A stretch of 43,832 nt of DNA from Treponema sp. (GTDB lineage Bacteria; Spirochaetota; Spirochaetia; Treponematales; Treponemataceae). Under the pieces are notes generated by a model. The model worked only from the letters and a program-made list of their open reading frames with translations. It was not told the DNA's origin and searched no databases. Made by a program: the position numbers and the translations under genes. The stretch is taken from assembly GCA_017534445.1 (NCBI GenBank), contig JAFXWC010000067.1, positions 1 to 43,832 on the forward strand, written 5' to 3'. Below, piece by piece: positions 1 to 8,298 of this stretch (the first letter of the stretch is position 1; the number at the start of each line of letters is the position of its first letter).

Positions 1-30
1 AAATGTTCAAATAATAGTCGCTTAGGGCAA

Positions 31-120
31 TTACTTGCTCTTATGCCGATTCCGTCTAAGCTTCTTCTTACGCTTATGTGTCGCTATCTTTGCGCGCTTT
101 CTTTTCTTTCCACAAGGCAC
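31..120 (-). CDS. Tiny basic ribosomal-type protein (AURKAIP1/COX24-like), 29 aa
   Basis: The minus strand encodes a 29-residue, extremely Lys/Arg-rich peptide beginning V/M-PCGKKRKRAKIATHKRKKK and ending RHKSK. I recognise this as the short AURKAIP1/COX24-type protein found in spirochaetes, Bacteroidetes and chlamydiae, thought to sit on the small ribosomal subunit. The start is GTG at 118-120. A good Shine-Dalgarno AGGAG lies seven bases upstream (128-132), and an in-frame TGA at 133-135 rules out any longer form. A promoter TTGACG-N17-CATAAT (151-179) gives a leader of about 20 bases. The composition and exact motif make chance unlikely despite the size. The ribosomal role comes from family knowledge; nothing else in the window tests it. 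Confidence 0.8.
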   Translation of the reverse strand: MPCGKKRKRAKIATHKRKKKLRRNRHKSK

Positions 121-150
121 GATAGAACTCCTTCATAAAATAGTACTATA

Positions 151-179
151 ATTATGAAGATTTTTTCCCTTTTCGTCAA
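151..179 (-). promoter_or_regulatory. Sigma-70-type promoter of the 29-aa gene
   Basis: On the minus strand TTGACG (174-179) is followed after exactly 17 bases by CATAAT (151-156). The predicted transcription start is near 144, just before the AGGAG and GTG of the 29-aa gene. Confidence 0.6.
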
Positions 180-210
180 GTAGAAAAACAAAGCTTTTCT
201 AAAAAATAGG

Positions 211-1467
211 CTAAAAATTCCTAAGAAGGGAGTTCAAAAAGAGAAGTCCTTTCTTATTAAGGGCAAAATCCCTGCCGCCAGAAGGGCAATCCCGTGAAAA
301 ACACATATTCTTGCCCTCAAAGTCTTTCCACAAAGGGTTTGAACCAAGCCTTTTTTTAATGTCACCTCGCCATGGCTCCACACTTGCAAAGCGTCTTTCA
401 TACTCAAGGGAATTCACACCCTTAAGAGTGCGCAAAGCCATCATCAGGTATTCAAACTCAAGGGTCTCAAGGTCAAGAACTTCAAAATCAGCAGGAATAC
501 TGTTGCCGCTGGAAAAATCAAGGCCGCCAAAAGAACTTTCCAAAGCCCCATCTACAGATTCATTCCAGAAAGAGCAATAGCGCGAAATGTCACGGCTACC
601 GGTCCACCTAAGCCCCCGCCCTGCACCCCTGCCGTCAAAAGCATAGACTGTGCCTGTAGCCCCGGAGCCTACTCCCACATAGTCAAGCTGGCTCCAGTAA
701 GAGCCATTGTGAATGCTCTCATGCCCCTTAAGCGCAAAATTGGAAACCTCGTACTGGCCATAACCCTTTTCTTCAAGAATGTCCCTGCCCAAAAGCCACT
801 GGCCGTCTGCCTCGTCATCATCAAAGGGAATCTTTCCACTGGAAATGGAACGCTCAAGGGGAGTGCCGTCTTCTATCATAAGTGAATAAAGAGAAAAATG
901 CTCAGGTGAATATTCAAGGATTTTTCTAAGAGAAAGCTCAAACTCGTCACGGTTCTGGAAAGGAAGCCCCGCTATTGCGTCAAGACTCAAATCACCGCCC
1001 CAGGCAGGCCTAAGCATGTCAAGGACTTTCTGTGCGCAAGCTGCCGTACAGTGCCGGCCAACCGCATCAAGGGCTTTCTGGCAAAGGCTCTGAATGCCAA
1101 GGCTAAGCCGGGTAACACCGCAATCCCTTGCTGCAGAAAGCTTATCCAGGCTAAGAGTCTCTGGATTCATCTCTATGGTAAATTCCAGCGGTGCCGTCTT
1201 TGTTCCTTCCAAAAGCCCCCGGGCCAAAGTGGCAATCTGACCTGAAGTCATAAGGCTTGGGGTTCCGCCCCCAATGTAAACAGTCCGCCAGGAGTCAATG
1301 CCATATTTTCTGCGGTAAAAGCGGGCCTCGCAAAGAAGGGCTTTTATGTAGGAGTCTGGAACAAAAGCCCCACCCTCCGCAGCCGCACAAGGCAAGCTGA
1401 AAAAATCGCAGTAGGCGCACTTGGCAAGGCAAAAGGGAATGTGAACGTAAAGCCCAGCACTGTCCAT
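211..1467 (-). CDS. hemW: HemW-like radical SAM protein (heme chaperone; older name oxygen-independent coproporphyrinogen oxidase-like)
   Basis: A radical SAM enzyme of the HemW/HemN family. Residues 13-20 carry CxxxCxxC (Cys13, Cys17, Cys20), which binds the 4Fe-4S cluster that cleaves S-adenosylmethionine. YIGGGTPS follows near residue 65, EMNPETL near 100 and LSLGIQS near 120, all typical of the family. The HNGSYW and YVGVGSGATG stretches mark HemW rather than true HemN; HemW proteins are thought to insert or carry heme rather than oxidise coproporphyrinogen. In the usual GxGAHS segment the His is Thr here. At 418 aa it is slightly longer than typical HemW. The ATG lies next to the stop of the upstream signal peptidase gene, so the two are probably cotranscribed. 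Confidence 0.9.
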   Translation of the reverse strand: MDSAGLYVHIPFCLAKCAYCDFFSLPCAAAEGGAFVPDSYIKALLCEARFYRRKYGIDSWRTVYIGGGTPSLMTSGQIATLARGLLEGTKTAPLEFTIEMNPETLSLDKLSAARDCGVTRLSLGIQSLCQKALDAVGRHCTAACAQKVLDMLRPAWGGDLSLDAIAGLPFQNRDEFELSLRKILEYSPEHFSLYSLMIEDGTPLERSISSGKIPFDDDEADGQWLLGRDILEEKGYGQYEVSNFALKGHESIHNGSYWSQLDYVGVGSGATGTVYAFDGRGAGRGLRWTGSRDISRYCSFWNESVDGALESSFGGLDFSSGNSIPADFEVLDLETLEFEYLMMALRTLKGVNSLEYERRFASVEPWRGDIKKRLGSNPLWKDFEGKNMCFSRDCPSGGRDFALNKKGLLFLNSLLRNF

Positions 1468-2163
1468 TTAGAAAATTTTGAATTTGTTAAAGGGGAAGTA
1501 TTCAAGAACAGCCCTGCCCTTAATGCGAGAAGAGCTTATGCAACCCCAAACGCGGGAATCGGCCCCCTCAATACGGTTGTCGGCAAGGACAAAATACTGG
1601 TCCGCCTTAAGGATTGTCTTGGGCATTTCACCAAAAGAACCTATTCCGTCCCATTCAGCAGGAACAGAATAAATTTGGGTGTTGTAAGGTTTAGGGACAA
1701 GCTCAAATTCGGTAAGGAAAAGATCCTTTCCCTCAGGCTTAACGTAAAGAACATAGTCCTTCATGTAAATTTCATCTCCGGGAAGGGCAAGAACGCGGCG
1801 AAGGACAGGCTTGCCAGACATATTGTGGGTGTAGCCGAAAGGAAAGAAACGCTGGGCAGTAAAAAAGCCAACAACGGAATTAACCACGTTTTTCATAACG
1901 GAAAGCTCCACTCCGTCTGTGCGCTCAAGGTAAACAACGTCTCCCCTGCGTGGGGTGCGGAGGAAGGGGCAGACAAAAACTGCACTGTCACGCGGCATGT
2001 CCTTTTCCATAGTGTCGGAACGTACGTGCACCGGAAAAATAAGCACGTTTACAACGATTGTAATGAATATGATTGAAAAAATACAAACCGCAAGGGCGTG
2101 AGAAATAAAGATGCTGCGCTGCCTGCTCAGCTTATAGTCAAAATCCGAAGCCTTCTGTTTCAT
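1468..2163 (-). CDS. lepB: Signal peptidase I family protein with altered catalytic dyad
   Basis: A signal peptidase I (S26) homologue of 231 aa from the ATG at 2161-2163; a TTG start 12 codons upstream (2197-2199) is possible, and neither has a clear ribosome-binding site. One membrane helix (about residues 20-43) precedes the catalytic region. Family boxes are present: RSDTM for SGSM, PRRGDVVYL, LRRVLALPGDE, and LADNRIEGADSRVWG for GDNRxxSxDSR. Both catalytic residues look changed: the nucleophile Ser is Thr51, and the general-base Lys in the KR-GLPGD box is Arg122. A canonical enzyme would use Ser/Lys, so this may be an inactive or specialised paralogue. It lies directly upstream of hemW. 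Confidence 0.75.
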   Translation of the reverse strand: MKQKASDFDYKLSRQRSIFISHALAVCIFSIIFITIVVNVLIFPVHVRSDTMEKDMPRDSAVFVCPFLRTPRRGDVVYLERTDGVELSVMKNVVNSVVGFFTAQRFFPFGYTHNMSGKPVLRRVLALPGDEIYMKDYVLYVKPEGKDLFLTEFELVPKPYNTQIYSVPAEWDGIGSFGEMPKTILKADQYFVLADNRIEGADSRVWGCISSSRIKGRAVLEYFPFNKFKIF

Positions 2164-2229
2164 GCGGACTATTGTAGCACAAAAAGGCAAAGCTTTCAAC
2201 TAGCGCGGATGGCTTGTTTGCTTCCTCCC

Positions 2230-2425
2230 TCGAACATATGTTCAGCAAATAAAAGCCTACCCCCGATTGGAAGGGTTGCACAGCAAGACCGCCTGAAAAG
2301 GCGGTCCGGAGCGCTAGCGCAGCTGGTATAAAATGCCGTCCTTGGCATTTTATACCGTGAGTTTCCTTTCGAAAACTCACCGCTTTTTTTAGCAAACAAA
2401 TGACGCGCCCTCCATGGCGCTATGA
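2230..2425. repeat. Dispersed hairpin element, family A, copy 1
   Basis: A spacer with several stem-loops and no credible gene. It starts with GCCTACCCCCGATTGGAAGG, also found with the same polarity near 38430-38450. The ACCGCC...GGCGGT hairpin and the CCGGAGCG-TAGCG-AGC stretch follow in both copies. This copy adds a perfect 13-bp palindrome (GGTATAAAATGCC, repeated inverted after a 6-base loop) and GTGAGTTT/AAACTCAC. It lies downstream of the CAP-domain gene and may double as transcript-end structure. Confidence 0.6.
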
Positions 2426-2441
2426 GTGAATCCAAGACCTT

Positions 2442-5153
2442 TTATTTCTCTCTGTAACCGCCGGCGTAGTCAATTACACATTCATAGCGGTAGTAGCTGT
2501 GTGTGTTTATTGCCGCTCCTGCATGGGTGAACTTTGAAGAAAGAATGTTCTTTCTGTGTCCCCTGCCCTCAACTCCATAGTCAACAAGAAGCTGGATTAC
2601 AATGTCCCTTCCTGTGTTGTAGCCGTAGGAAATATTTTCGCCGGAAGTTGAGTATGAGCAGTATTTCTTTACGCGGTCCCATGTGTCAGAAGCGTGTCCA
2701 GTCTGACCTGTCGGTCCCTGGGTGCGGGCCCATTCAGCGGCTGCCTTGTAAAGACCTTCGCCCCAGTCCAAAGGTGCAAGTGCTGTCATGGAATTCATTT
2801 CGGCAATGCATTCGTTAAGAACGGCAAGCTTGTCCCCGGTATAGGAATTCCTTAGCGGAACAAGACGTGTCTGGACATATTCCTTAGGATTTGTGCGCGC
2901 AAGGTTTGATTCCGTCATTACGGCAATTTCTTCTGCAGTATGATTTCTTGCAGCAGCGTTAAGGGCGGAAAGCTCTGTCTGAGAAGTTGTATTTGTAGAC
3001 GAAGAAGACGAAGCTCCAGCTGCCGCTATTGCAAGGGCATTCTTGTAAGAGGATATCGTCTGCGAGGAAATGGTCGGGTCAAAGGAGCGTATTGCCACTA
3101 CATAGTGACCAACGTACTTTTCGCAGAAGTAGGTTGTGCCGTCCCTTACGGAATAAGTCCTTGTGTCATTGTTGGGAACCTGTGTTGAAGACCATATCCA
3201 CTGGGTAATCTGGGACACTCCGCTCATCTTTGCAATGGATGCGTTTACGGTTGCAAGGTTGTCAAAGAGTTTTTTTGCTTCATCCAAAGAAGGAAGATAC
3301 CAGCCCTCGCTGAATCCGCTGTCGCTGTAGGTGTTGGCGTAATTGAATGCCGGGTAATCGGTTGCCTGGTTCAAAGCTCCGGTCGGGTCAAGCCTTGCTA
3401 CAGTTTCAAAGTTCTTTGAACCGTCACTGGAACTTGTTCCAAGGTTGGTTCTGTAGCCCTTTGTTGAATTTGAGGCGACGAATGTTTTTACGACAGGCTT
3501 CTTTAGGCCAACGCCCAGCTTTCTTGAAGGATCGAATATAACCGCAACCGCAGTCTTTGACCTGTTGTAGTTTGCGGCAGAAGAAATTGTTCCGTCTGAA
3601 TAAACTATGTCGCCAACTTTTACGGAAGAAGTCGTGCCGTAGTTTCCTGTGTCAGAGCTTATACCACCTGAGTTGCCAGTAGTTCCGCCTGTAGCTGTGC
3701 CGGAACCTGCCGTGGTCTGGCCAGACGTGTAGCCCGCACCAGAGTTTCTAACCACGCGAAAACCTATGTTGCTGTTGCAGGCATTGTAGGGAGACAAGTG
3801 GCTTCTGTAGGAGACGGAGCATCCGCCTGCAAAGAGGTTTAGTGCACCTCCGCGCAAGAGGCGCTCACTGCCGGAAGAAGGTCCGTATGCACCAGTTCCG
3901 CTAGAAACCGTTCCGTAGAAGTCCCAGCACCATTCAAAAACGTTTCCGCTCATGTCGTAGATGCCAAGCCTGTTGGGTGCCTTTTGCTTTACAAGGTGGG
4001 GTCTGCTTCCGTTTGGTTCTTCATACCAGCCGACTGCAGAAAGCGTGTTGCTTCCAGAATATGTCGTCTGTGAAGTAGGAATTCCGCCAAAGCCGCCGCG
4101 GGCTATGTATTCCCATTCAGCTTCGGTTGGAAGGCGGTAGCCGTTTGCGCTAAAGTTTGCACTTACGTTGTCGCCGGAGATTGTATAGACAGGGGTGTAG
4201 CCTTCTGCCTTACTGCGCTTGTTGCAGTATTCCACTGCATCATACCAGTCCACATAAAAAGCCGGATAGTTTGCGCCGGCACCGTAGTGTCCGTTCAGCG
4301 GGTTTCCCCAGTCTGAATTTGGAGTGTGGCTCCTGTATGTACAGTATTTTTCATATTCAGATTGAGTTACTTCGTGGTCACATACATAAAGGTCGGGGAT
4401 TGTCACCGTGCGTCCTGAAACAAATATTTCTGAACCGCTTACGGCCCCCTTAACAGTTGCACCCTTTACCGCGACAAAGCCCTTTGAGTCTGCGGTGCAG
4501 ATAACGGTTGCTGTGGTAGCTGTTGTTGCAGATGCAGTGCCACTTGAATTAGAGCTTGTAGTTGAAGTTGAGCATGAAGAGCCGCTTGAGCCTGTACTTG
4601 GGCTGCAAGTAGACTGGGCATTTGCTTCTGCCAGCCTCTGGGCCTCCTGTTCCTTGCGGAGAAGATCTGCCTGGGTGTTGGCCTCTGCCTGCCTCTGTAT
4701 TTCCCTAAGCTCCTCTTCCCTTCTCTGCTGCTCGCTCTTTGCCCTTGCAATTCCAGCCTCAGAAGTGTCGTTTACCGTTATGCTAAAAACAAATTTGTAG
4801 TAGTCGCATTTTACTTCAACATAAGTGCCGCCCTGCTTTAATGCGGTTATGGTAAAAACCGAAGGGCTTGCTGAACTCTGCGTTACCTGTGCCACAGACG
4901 GATTTGCGCTGGTAACTTTTACCGGTGTTCCGTTTGCTACAGGATCACTTGTTGCGGTAAAGGTAAAAGAGTTGTCCCCCGCAACGTTAAGTGTTAGGTA
5001 GTTTGTACCCTTGGGGTAAACCTGCCCGTCTTTGGAAACCATAACGCCCTTTAGCTTTGGCTTCCCGGAATCCTTGGATCCCATGGCAATGAGAGACTGA
5101 GAAAGCGTAATAACAGCGAGGACTGTTAAAAATATTTTTCGCAAATTCCTCAT
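2442..5153 (-). CDS. Exported multidomain protein: Ig-like, coiled coil, FGE-sulfatase fold, Fib_succ-like domain, CAP domain
   Basis: A 903-aa exported protein. The ATG at 5151-5153 is chosen because GGAGGA precedes it; a longer in-frame reading adds only an unlikely 18 residues. Order: signal peptide (1-23, no lipobox Cys); Ig-like domain (about 35-130) matching the N-terminus of the upstream lipoprotein; charged coiled coil (135-180); Ser/Thr-rich linker; FGE-sulfatase fold (225-470, with GYRLPTEAEWEYIARGG, GNVFEWCWD and GFRVVRN); Gly/Thr linker; a second domain resembling DUF1566/Fib_succ modules (about 510-692, with GWYLPSLDEA and WIWSST); and a C-terminal CAP/SCP domain (735-903, with GHASD, GENISYGY and GRGHRKNIL). 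The FGE active-site Cys pair is not visible (YRSHLSPYNACN), so this fold is probably structural or ligand binding. It is the second gene of a two-gene operon. Surface or periplasmic function is inferred. Confidence 0.8.
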   Translation of the reverse strand: MRNLRKIFLTVLAVITLSQSLIAMGSKDSGKPKLKGVMVSKDGQVYPKGTNYLTLNVAGDNSFTFTATSDPVANGTPVKVTSANPSVAQVTQSSASPSVFTITALKQGGTYVEVKCDYYKFVFSITVNDTSEAGIARAKSEQQRREEELREIQRQAEANTQADLLRKEQEAQRLAEANAQSTCSPSTGSSGSSCSTSTTSSNSSGTASATTATTATVICTADSKGFVAVKGATVKGAVSGSEIFVSGRTVTIPDLYVCDHEVTQSEYEKYCTYRSHTPNSDWGNPLNGHYGAGANYPAFYVDWYDAVEYCNKRSKAEGYTPVYTISGDNVSANFSANGYRLPTEAEWEYIARGGFGGIPTSQTTYSGSNTLSAVGWYEEPNGSRPHLVKQKAPNRLGIYDMSGNVFEWCWDFYGTVSSGTGAYGPSSGSERLLRGGALNLFAGGCSVSYRSHLSPYNACNSNIGFRVVRNSGAGYTSGQTTAGSGTATGGTTGNSGGISSDTGNYGTTSSVKVGDIVYSDGTISSAANYNRSKTAVAVIFDPSRKLGVGLKKPVVKTFVASNSTKGYRTNLGTSSSDGSKNFETVARLDPTGALNQATDYPAFNYANTYSDSGFSEGWYLPSLDEAKKLFDNLATVNASIAKMSGVSQITQWIWSSTQVPNNDTRTYSVRDGTTYFCEKYVGHYVVAIRSFDPTISSQTISSYKNALAIAAAGASSSSSTNTTSQTELSALNAAARNHTAEEIAVMTESNLARTNPKEYVQTRLVPLRNSYTGDKLAVLNECIAEMNSMTALAPLDWGEGLYKAAAEWARTQGPTGQTGHASDTWDRVKKYCSYSTSGENISYGYNTGRDIVIQLLVDYGVEGRGHRKNILSSKFTHAGAAINTHSYYRYECVIDYAGGYREK

Positions 5154-5256
5154 ATAATCCTCCAGTTTTATTCTCTCTCCATTCTCTATGGACACAGCCC
5201 GGCACAAAAGTACCGGGACATGGCCTATTTGTTTTTACAAAGTTTCAGCTTCTGGA

Positions 5257-8169
5257 CTATTTCTTTCCGTTAATTGTAACAGTCTGGGTAACAACTGCAA
5301 CACCAGAAATCTTTCCTGTGATTCGGCAGTAAACGGCATTGTCGCCTTCCTTAAGGATCTTTCCCTTCAAAGTGCTGTCCGTAGAAGACTTTGAGCCGTT
5401 CACGTACCATTCGTATGTAACGTCCTCATCAAGATCTGGAAGCTCAACAGAACCAAGGAATCCGTTGCCTATATTTCCGTGCTGCTCGTTAAGCTTAATC
5501 TTGTAGTAAGCCCAGTCGTTTCCGTCAACAAGCTTTGCCTTGCGGATAGACTTATTCTGCTTTGTAAACGTTCCGCTGCATTCAACACCCGCAATCTTTC
5601 CTGATGCGGTAATCTTTCCGTCTGCACAAGACATCTTGTATGGAGAAGGCACGTTGATGTAGTTGCTGCCCACAGATCCAAGCTGAACCGGAATGTAGAC
5701 AAATTCAGTCTTGCCGTTCTTCTTTACCTCGTAGGCCTGGAAGATTGCACCCTTGCCGTCAAAGTAGTATCCGTATGATGACTTTGAGCTGCATACCCAT
5801 ACACCGCTAGATGTAATTGAAACATCCTGTGAAGGTGTAGGAGTTGGTGTTGGGGTCGGAGTTGGAGTAGGCGTTGGTGTAACAGCCGTTGAAGCAATCG
5901 TAAATGACTTGGAGTCAGACGTGACGCTTCTTCCAGAGATAGAACCCTTTACCGTTACTGTAACACTGTAGTTTCCTGCGCCAAACCTCTGCACGCATTC
6001 GGCAACACTTGTTGTTTCCATTTTTCCATTGCTGAATTTCCATGTGTAAGAAAGAGGCTCGTCGGCGGTAAAATCCTTTACGTAGAATTTAGCATCCGCA
6101 TTTTCCTTTACACCAGAAGGAACTTCAACAAGAGGCTTTTTGGAAGTAATTACAAGAGTGGCAACCTTTGGAGTTCCCGCAATCTTTGTTGCGCTAACCT
6201 GGGCCGTGCTTCCGCTAAAATTCTGGAAGCTACCCTGGATTTTTGATGCAGAAGCCACATACGCAAGTGAGCCGCCCGTAGTAGTGAATGTGCCGTCACT
6301 CTTCAAGAAACCAATCGGTTCTTTAACGTAGTACCAGATTGAATCCTTCATGTATGCATAGTAAACATTCTTGTCCGTAGCCACATAAAGACCGTTGGTA
6401 GAAGTGCCGTTCCTGTAGAGACCGTAGATGTTGTCTATATTCTCGCTAACTGTAAAGGAAAGGGTCTCAGAGCGTTTTGTAGCGCCGGACTTGCTTCCTG
6501 TAATTTCAACATAAACCGTATTCTTTCCGGCGTTGAACTTGGAGCGGTAGGTGCTTCCGCTTGCATTTGCAACACGTGCTCCGTTTACATACCACTTGTA
6601 GCTAACATCCTCGTTCAAATAAGAAATGTTCGTTGAAATAAGGCCTTCATCCTTTGTGCTCAAAGAAGAAGGAGACAGTTTAAGCGTAACAGACGGCAGC
6701 TTTGAGACAAGCATTGGAACATCCGGAATTATGGAACCCGACTTCTTTGAATAGACGCACTTTGTATTTGCAGGAGCATTGTCCAGGTTTCCGGCGGCAT
6801 AAATCTTTCCATTCTGGTAGATATACTTTCCGTTTGCACTTTCGCTTGTGCGCGGCTTAAATTCAAGGCTTGAGTTTACGGTCTGGGAATAGTCCTCTGA
6901 GCGTACCCAGTGCTTCTTTCCGTTTGCCTCTGTAACATACTTGGCAGTATAAAGCTTACCGTCCGAAGAAATGTAAACGCCAAGATTTGAATTGTTGCCC
7001 TCACCCTGCCAGAAGCCAATGTTTGCTGCAAGCAAGTCGCGTTCGTTAATCTTAATCGTAAGAGTATTGGAGCTTACCTTGTAGCCAGACTTTATGCCGG
7101 TTACCTCAAGTGAAACAGTTGCAGTGCCTTTCTTGGTTGGTGTCCAGACAAGGTAAGAGCCTGTTCCGTTTGCTGCCGCAGAACCGTTCAAGTACCACTT
7201 GTAGCGGATTCCTTCCGTAGCTTCAGGGGTAACGCTAGAAGTGAATGTTATCTTTATATTTTCGTAAACAGTTGTCCTTGTTGCATTTATGCTGACCTTT
7301 GTAGAGGCATTAAGATAGGTTTCGTTTGAAGATGCCTGACCAGAAGATGACTGGTTTGAAGAAGCCTGAGCTGCTGCCTGGGCCGCTGCCTGTTCTGCAC
7401 GGCGGGCTGCCTCTTCTGCTGCACGGCGTGCTTCTTCCGCTGCCCTGTTTGCGGCTTCCTCTGCCTGCTTGCGACGGGCTTCTTCTGCTGCTTCCTGAGC
7501 ACGGCGGGCTTCTGCGGCTGCCTCTTCTGCGCGGCGGGCTGCATCAAGCAATTCCTGTGTCCTGCGGTTTTCAGCCTCTATCTTTGCCCTTTCAGCTGCT
7601 TCCTGGGCACGGCGGGCTTCTTCTTCTGCCTGCTGGGCACGGCGGAGTTCTGCCTGGCGTGCTGCCTCTTCCCTTGCCTGCTGCCGTGCGAATGCCTCTG
7701 CTTCAAGGCGGGCCTGTTCTTCTGCCTTTGCGCGGGCAATGTCGTCCTCACGCTGCTGCTTAAGGTAGTCAACAGAAATACCGCGAGACGTATCGGCAAC
7801 AAAAACAAGGAAGGTAAAATGGTAAGCAGATGAACAATAGGCCGTTACAGCTGTATATCCGCTTCTTAAACCGGTAATAGTATAGTTGGATGGATCGGAG
7901 GCGCTCTGTGTTACCGAACAAACCGAAGTGTCATCAACACGGATTGTTACAGGATAACCGTTGTCCACTGGATCCGAGGTTGCGCGGAAAGAAAAGCGCA
8001 GGTTCCCGGTACTAATGTCCATAGGAATGACTGTGGAACGACCGGTAAAAATCTGGTCATTAGCGGAAACTATAATTCCCCTCAAATCCCAAAGCTGCTT
8101 CATGGAAGAGCAAGCAGCAAGCACAAGCACCATAAGTGCCGTAACAATTACTCGAATTTTATTTTTCAT
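5257..8169 (-). CDS. Large repeat lipoprotein with TolA-like coiled coil and PKD/Ig-like modules
   Basis: A 970-aa predicted lipoprotein. The ATG at 8167-8169 has AGGAG seven bases upstream. Signal peptide 1-19 ends in the lipobox LAAC (Cys20). Residues 50-128 form the Ig-like domain shared with the downstream protein (common core ATSDPV-NG-PV...VTQS). Residues 130-272 are an uninterrupted Ala/Glu/Arg/Gln coiled coil. Then PKD/Ig-like domains (about 290-377, 492-577, 670-762, 895-968, each with YKWY or YxW and a VEITG-like strand) alternate with a second beta module (378-480, 578-665, 783-880). A (Thr-Pro)n linker lies at 764-779. The spacer to the next gene is about 100 bases from its start codon, so one transcript is likely. 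I infer an envelope-anchored, rod-like scaffold; no enzyme motif is seen. Confidence 0.8.
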   Translation of the reverse strand: MKNKIRVIVTALMVLVLAACSSMKQLWDLRGIIVSANDQIFTGRSTVIPMDISTGNLRFSFRATSDPVDNGYPVTIRVDDTSVCSVTQSASDPSNYTITGLRSGYTAVTAYCSSAYHFTFLVFVADTSRGISVDYLKQQREDDIARAKAEEQARLEAEAFARQQAREEAARQAELRRAQQAEEEARRAQEAAERAKIEAENRRTQELLDAARRAEEAAAEARRAQEAAEEARRKQAEEAANRAAEEARRAAEEAARRAEQAAAQAAAQASSNQSSSGQASSNETYLNASTKVSINATRTTVYENIKITFTSSVTPEATEGIRYKWYLNGSAAANGTGSYLVWTPTKKGTATVSLEVTGIKSGYKVSSNTLTIKINERDLLAANIGFWQGEGNNSNLGVYISSDGKLYTAKYVTEANGKKHWVRSEDYSQTVNSSLEFKPRTSESANGKYIYQNGKIYAAGNLDNAPANTKCVYSKKSGSIIPDVPMLVSKLPSVTLKLSPSSLSTKDEGLISTNISYLNEDVSYKWYVNGARVANASGSTYRSKFNAGKNTVYVEITGSKSGATKRSETLSFTVSENIDNIYGLYRNGTSTNGLYVATDKNVYYAYMKDSIWYYVKEPIGFLKSDGTFTTTGGSLAYVASASKIQGSFQNFSGSTAQVSATKIAGTPKVATLVITSKKPLVEVPSGVKENADAKFYVKDFTADEPLSYTWKFSNGKMETTSVAECVQRFGAGNYSVTVTVKGSISGRSVTSDSKSFTIASTAVTPTPTPTPTPTPTPTPSQDVSITSSGVWVCSSKSSYGYYFDGKGAIFQAYEVKKNGKTEFVYIPVQLGSVGSNYINVPSPYKMSCADGKITASGKIAGVECSGTFTKQNKSIRKAKLVDGNDWAYYKIKLNEQHGNIGNGFLGSVELPDLDEDVTYEWYVNGSKSSTDSTLKGKILKEGDNAVYCRITGKISGVAVVTQTVTINGKK
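5828..5880 (-). repeat. Short tandem repeat encoding Thr-Pro linker
   Basis: Six-base units of ACACC(A/T)-type codon pairs encode about eight Thr-Pro pairs between a PKD-like domain and the last beta module of the lipoprotein. Such repeats can change length by slippage without shifting frame in multiples of six. Confidence 0.7.
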
Positions 8170-8298
8170 GAGCGTACTCCTATTTAAAAGAAACAAAATC
8201 ACAATTTAAAGTTACAACAATATGTTATCACAGGAATTTCCGTTTGTAAATAAAAACCACACTGGACTTTTTGCCCAAAACAGTATATTGTATTCAGC

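Noticed and set aside
1..138. Plus-strand open frame from the window edge to 138
   Set aside because: The frame is open but reads as an unlikely Leu/Ser/Cys-rich peptide. The opposite strand carries a convincing basic ribosomal-type gene with promoter and ribosome-binding site.
2138..2435. Two overlapping minus-strand frames of about 80 codons upstream of the signal peptidase gene
   Set aside because: They cover the family A hairpin repeat, and the translations look like read-through of palindromes.
2442..5153. Diversity-generating retroelement variable protein
   Set aside because: The FGE fold is internal rather than C-terminal, and no reverse transcriptase or template repeat is visible nearby.
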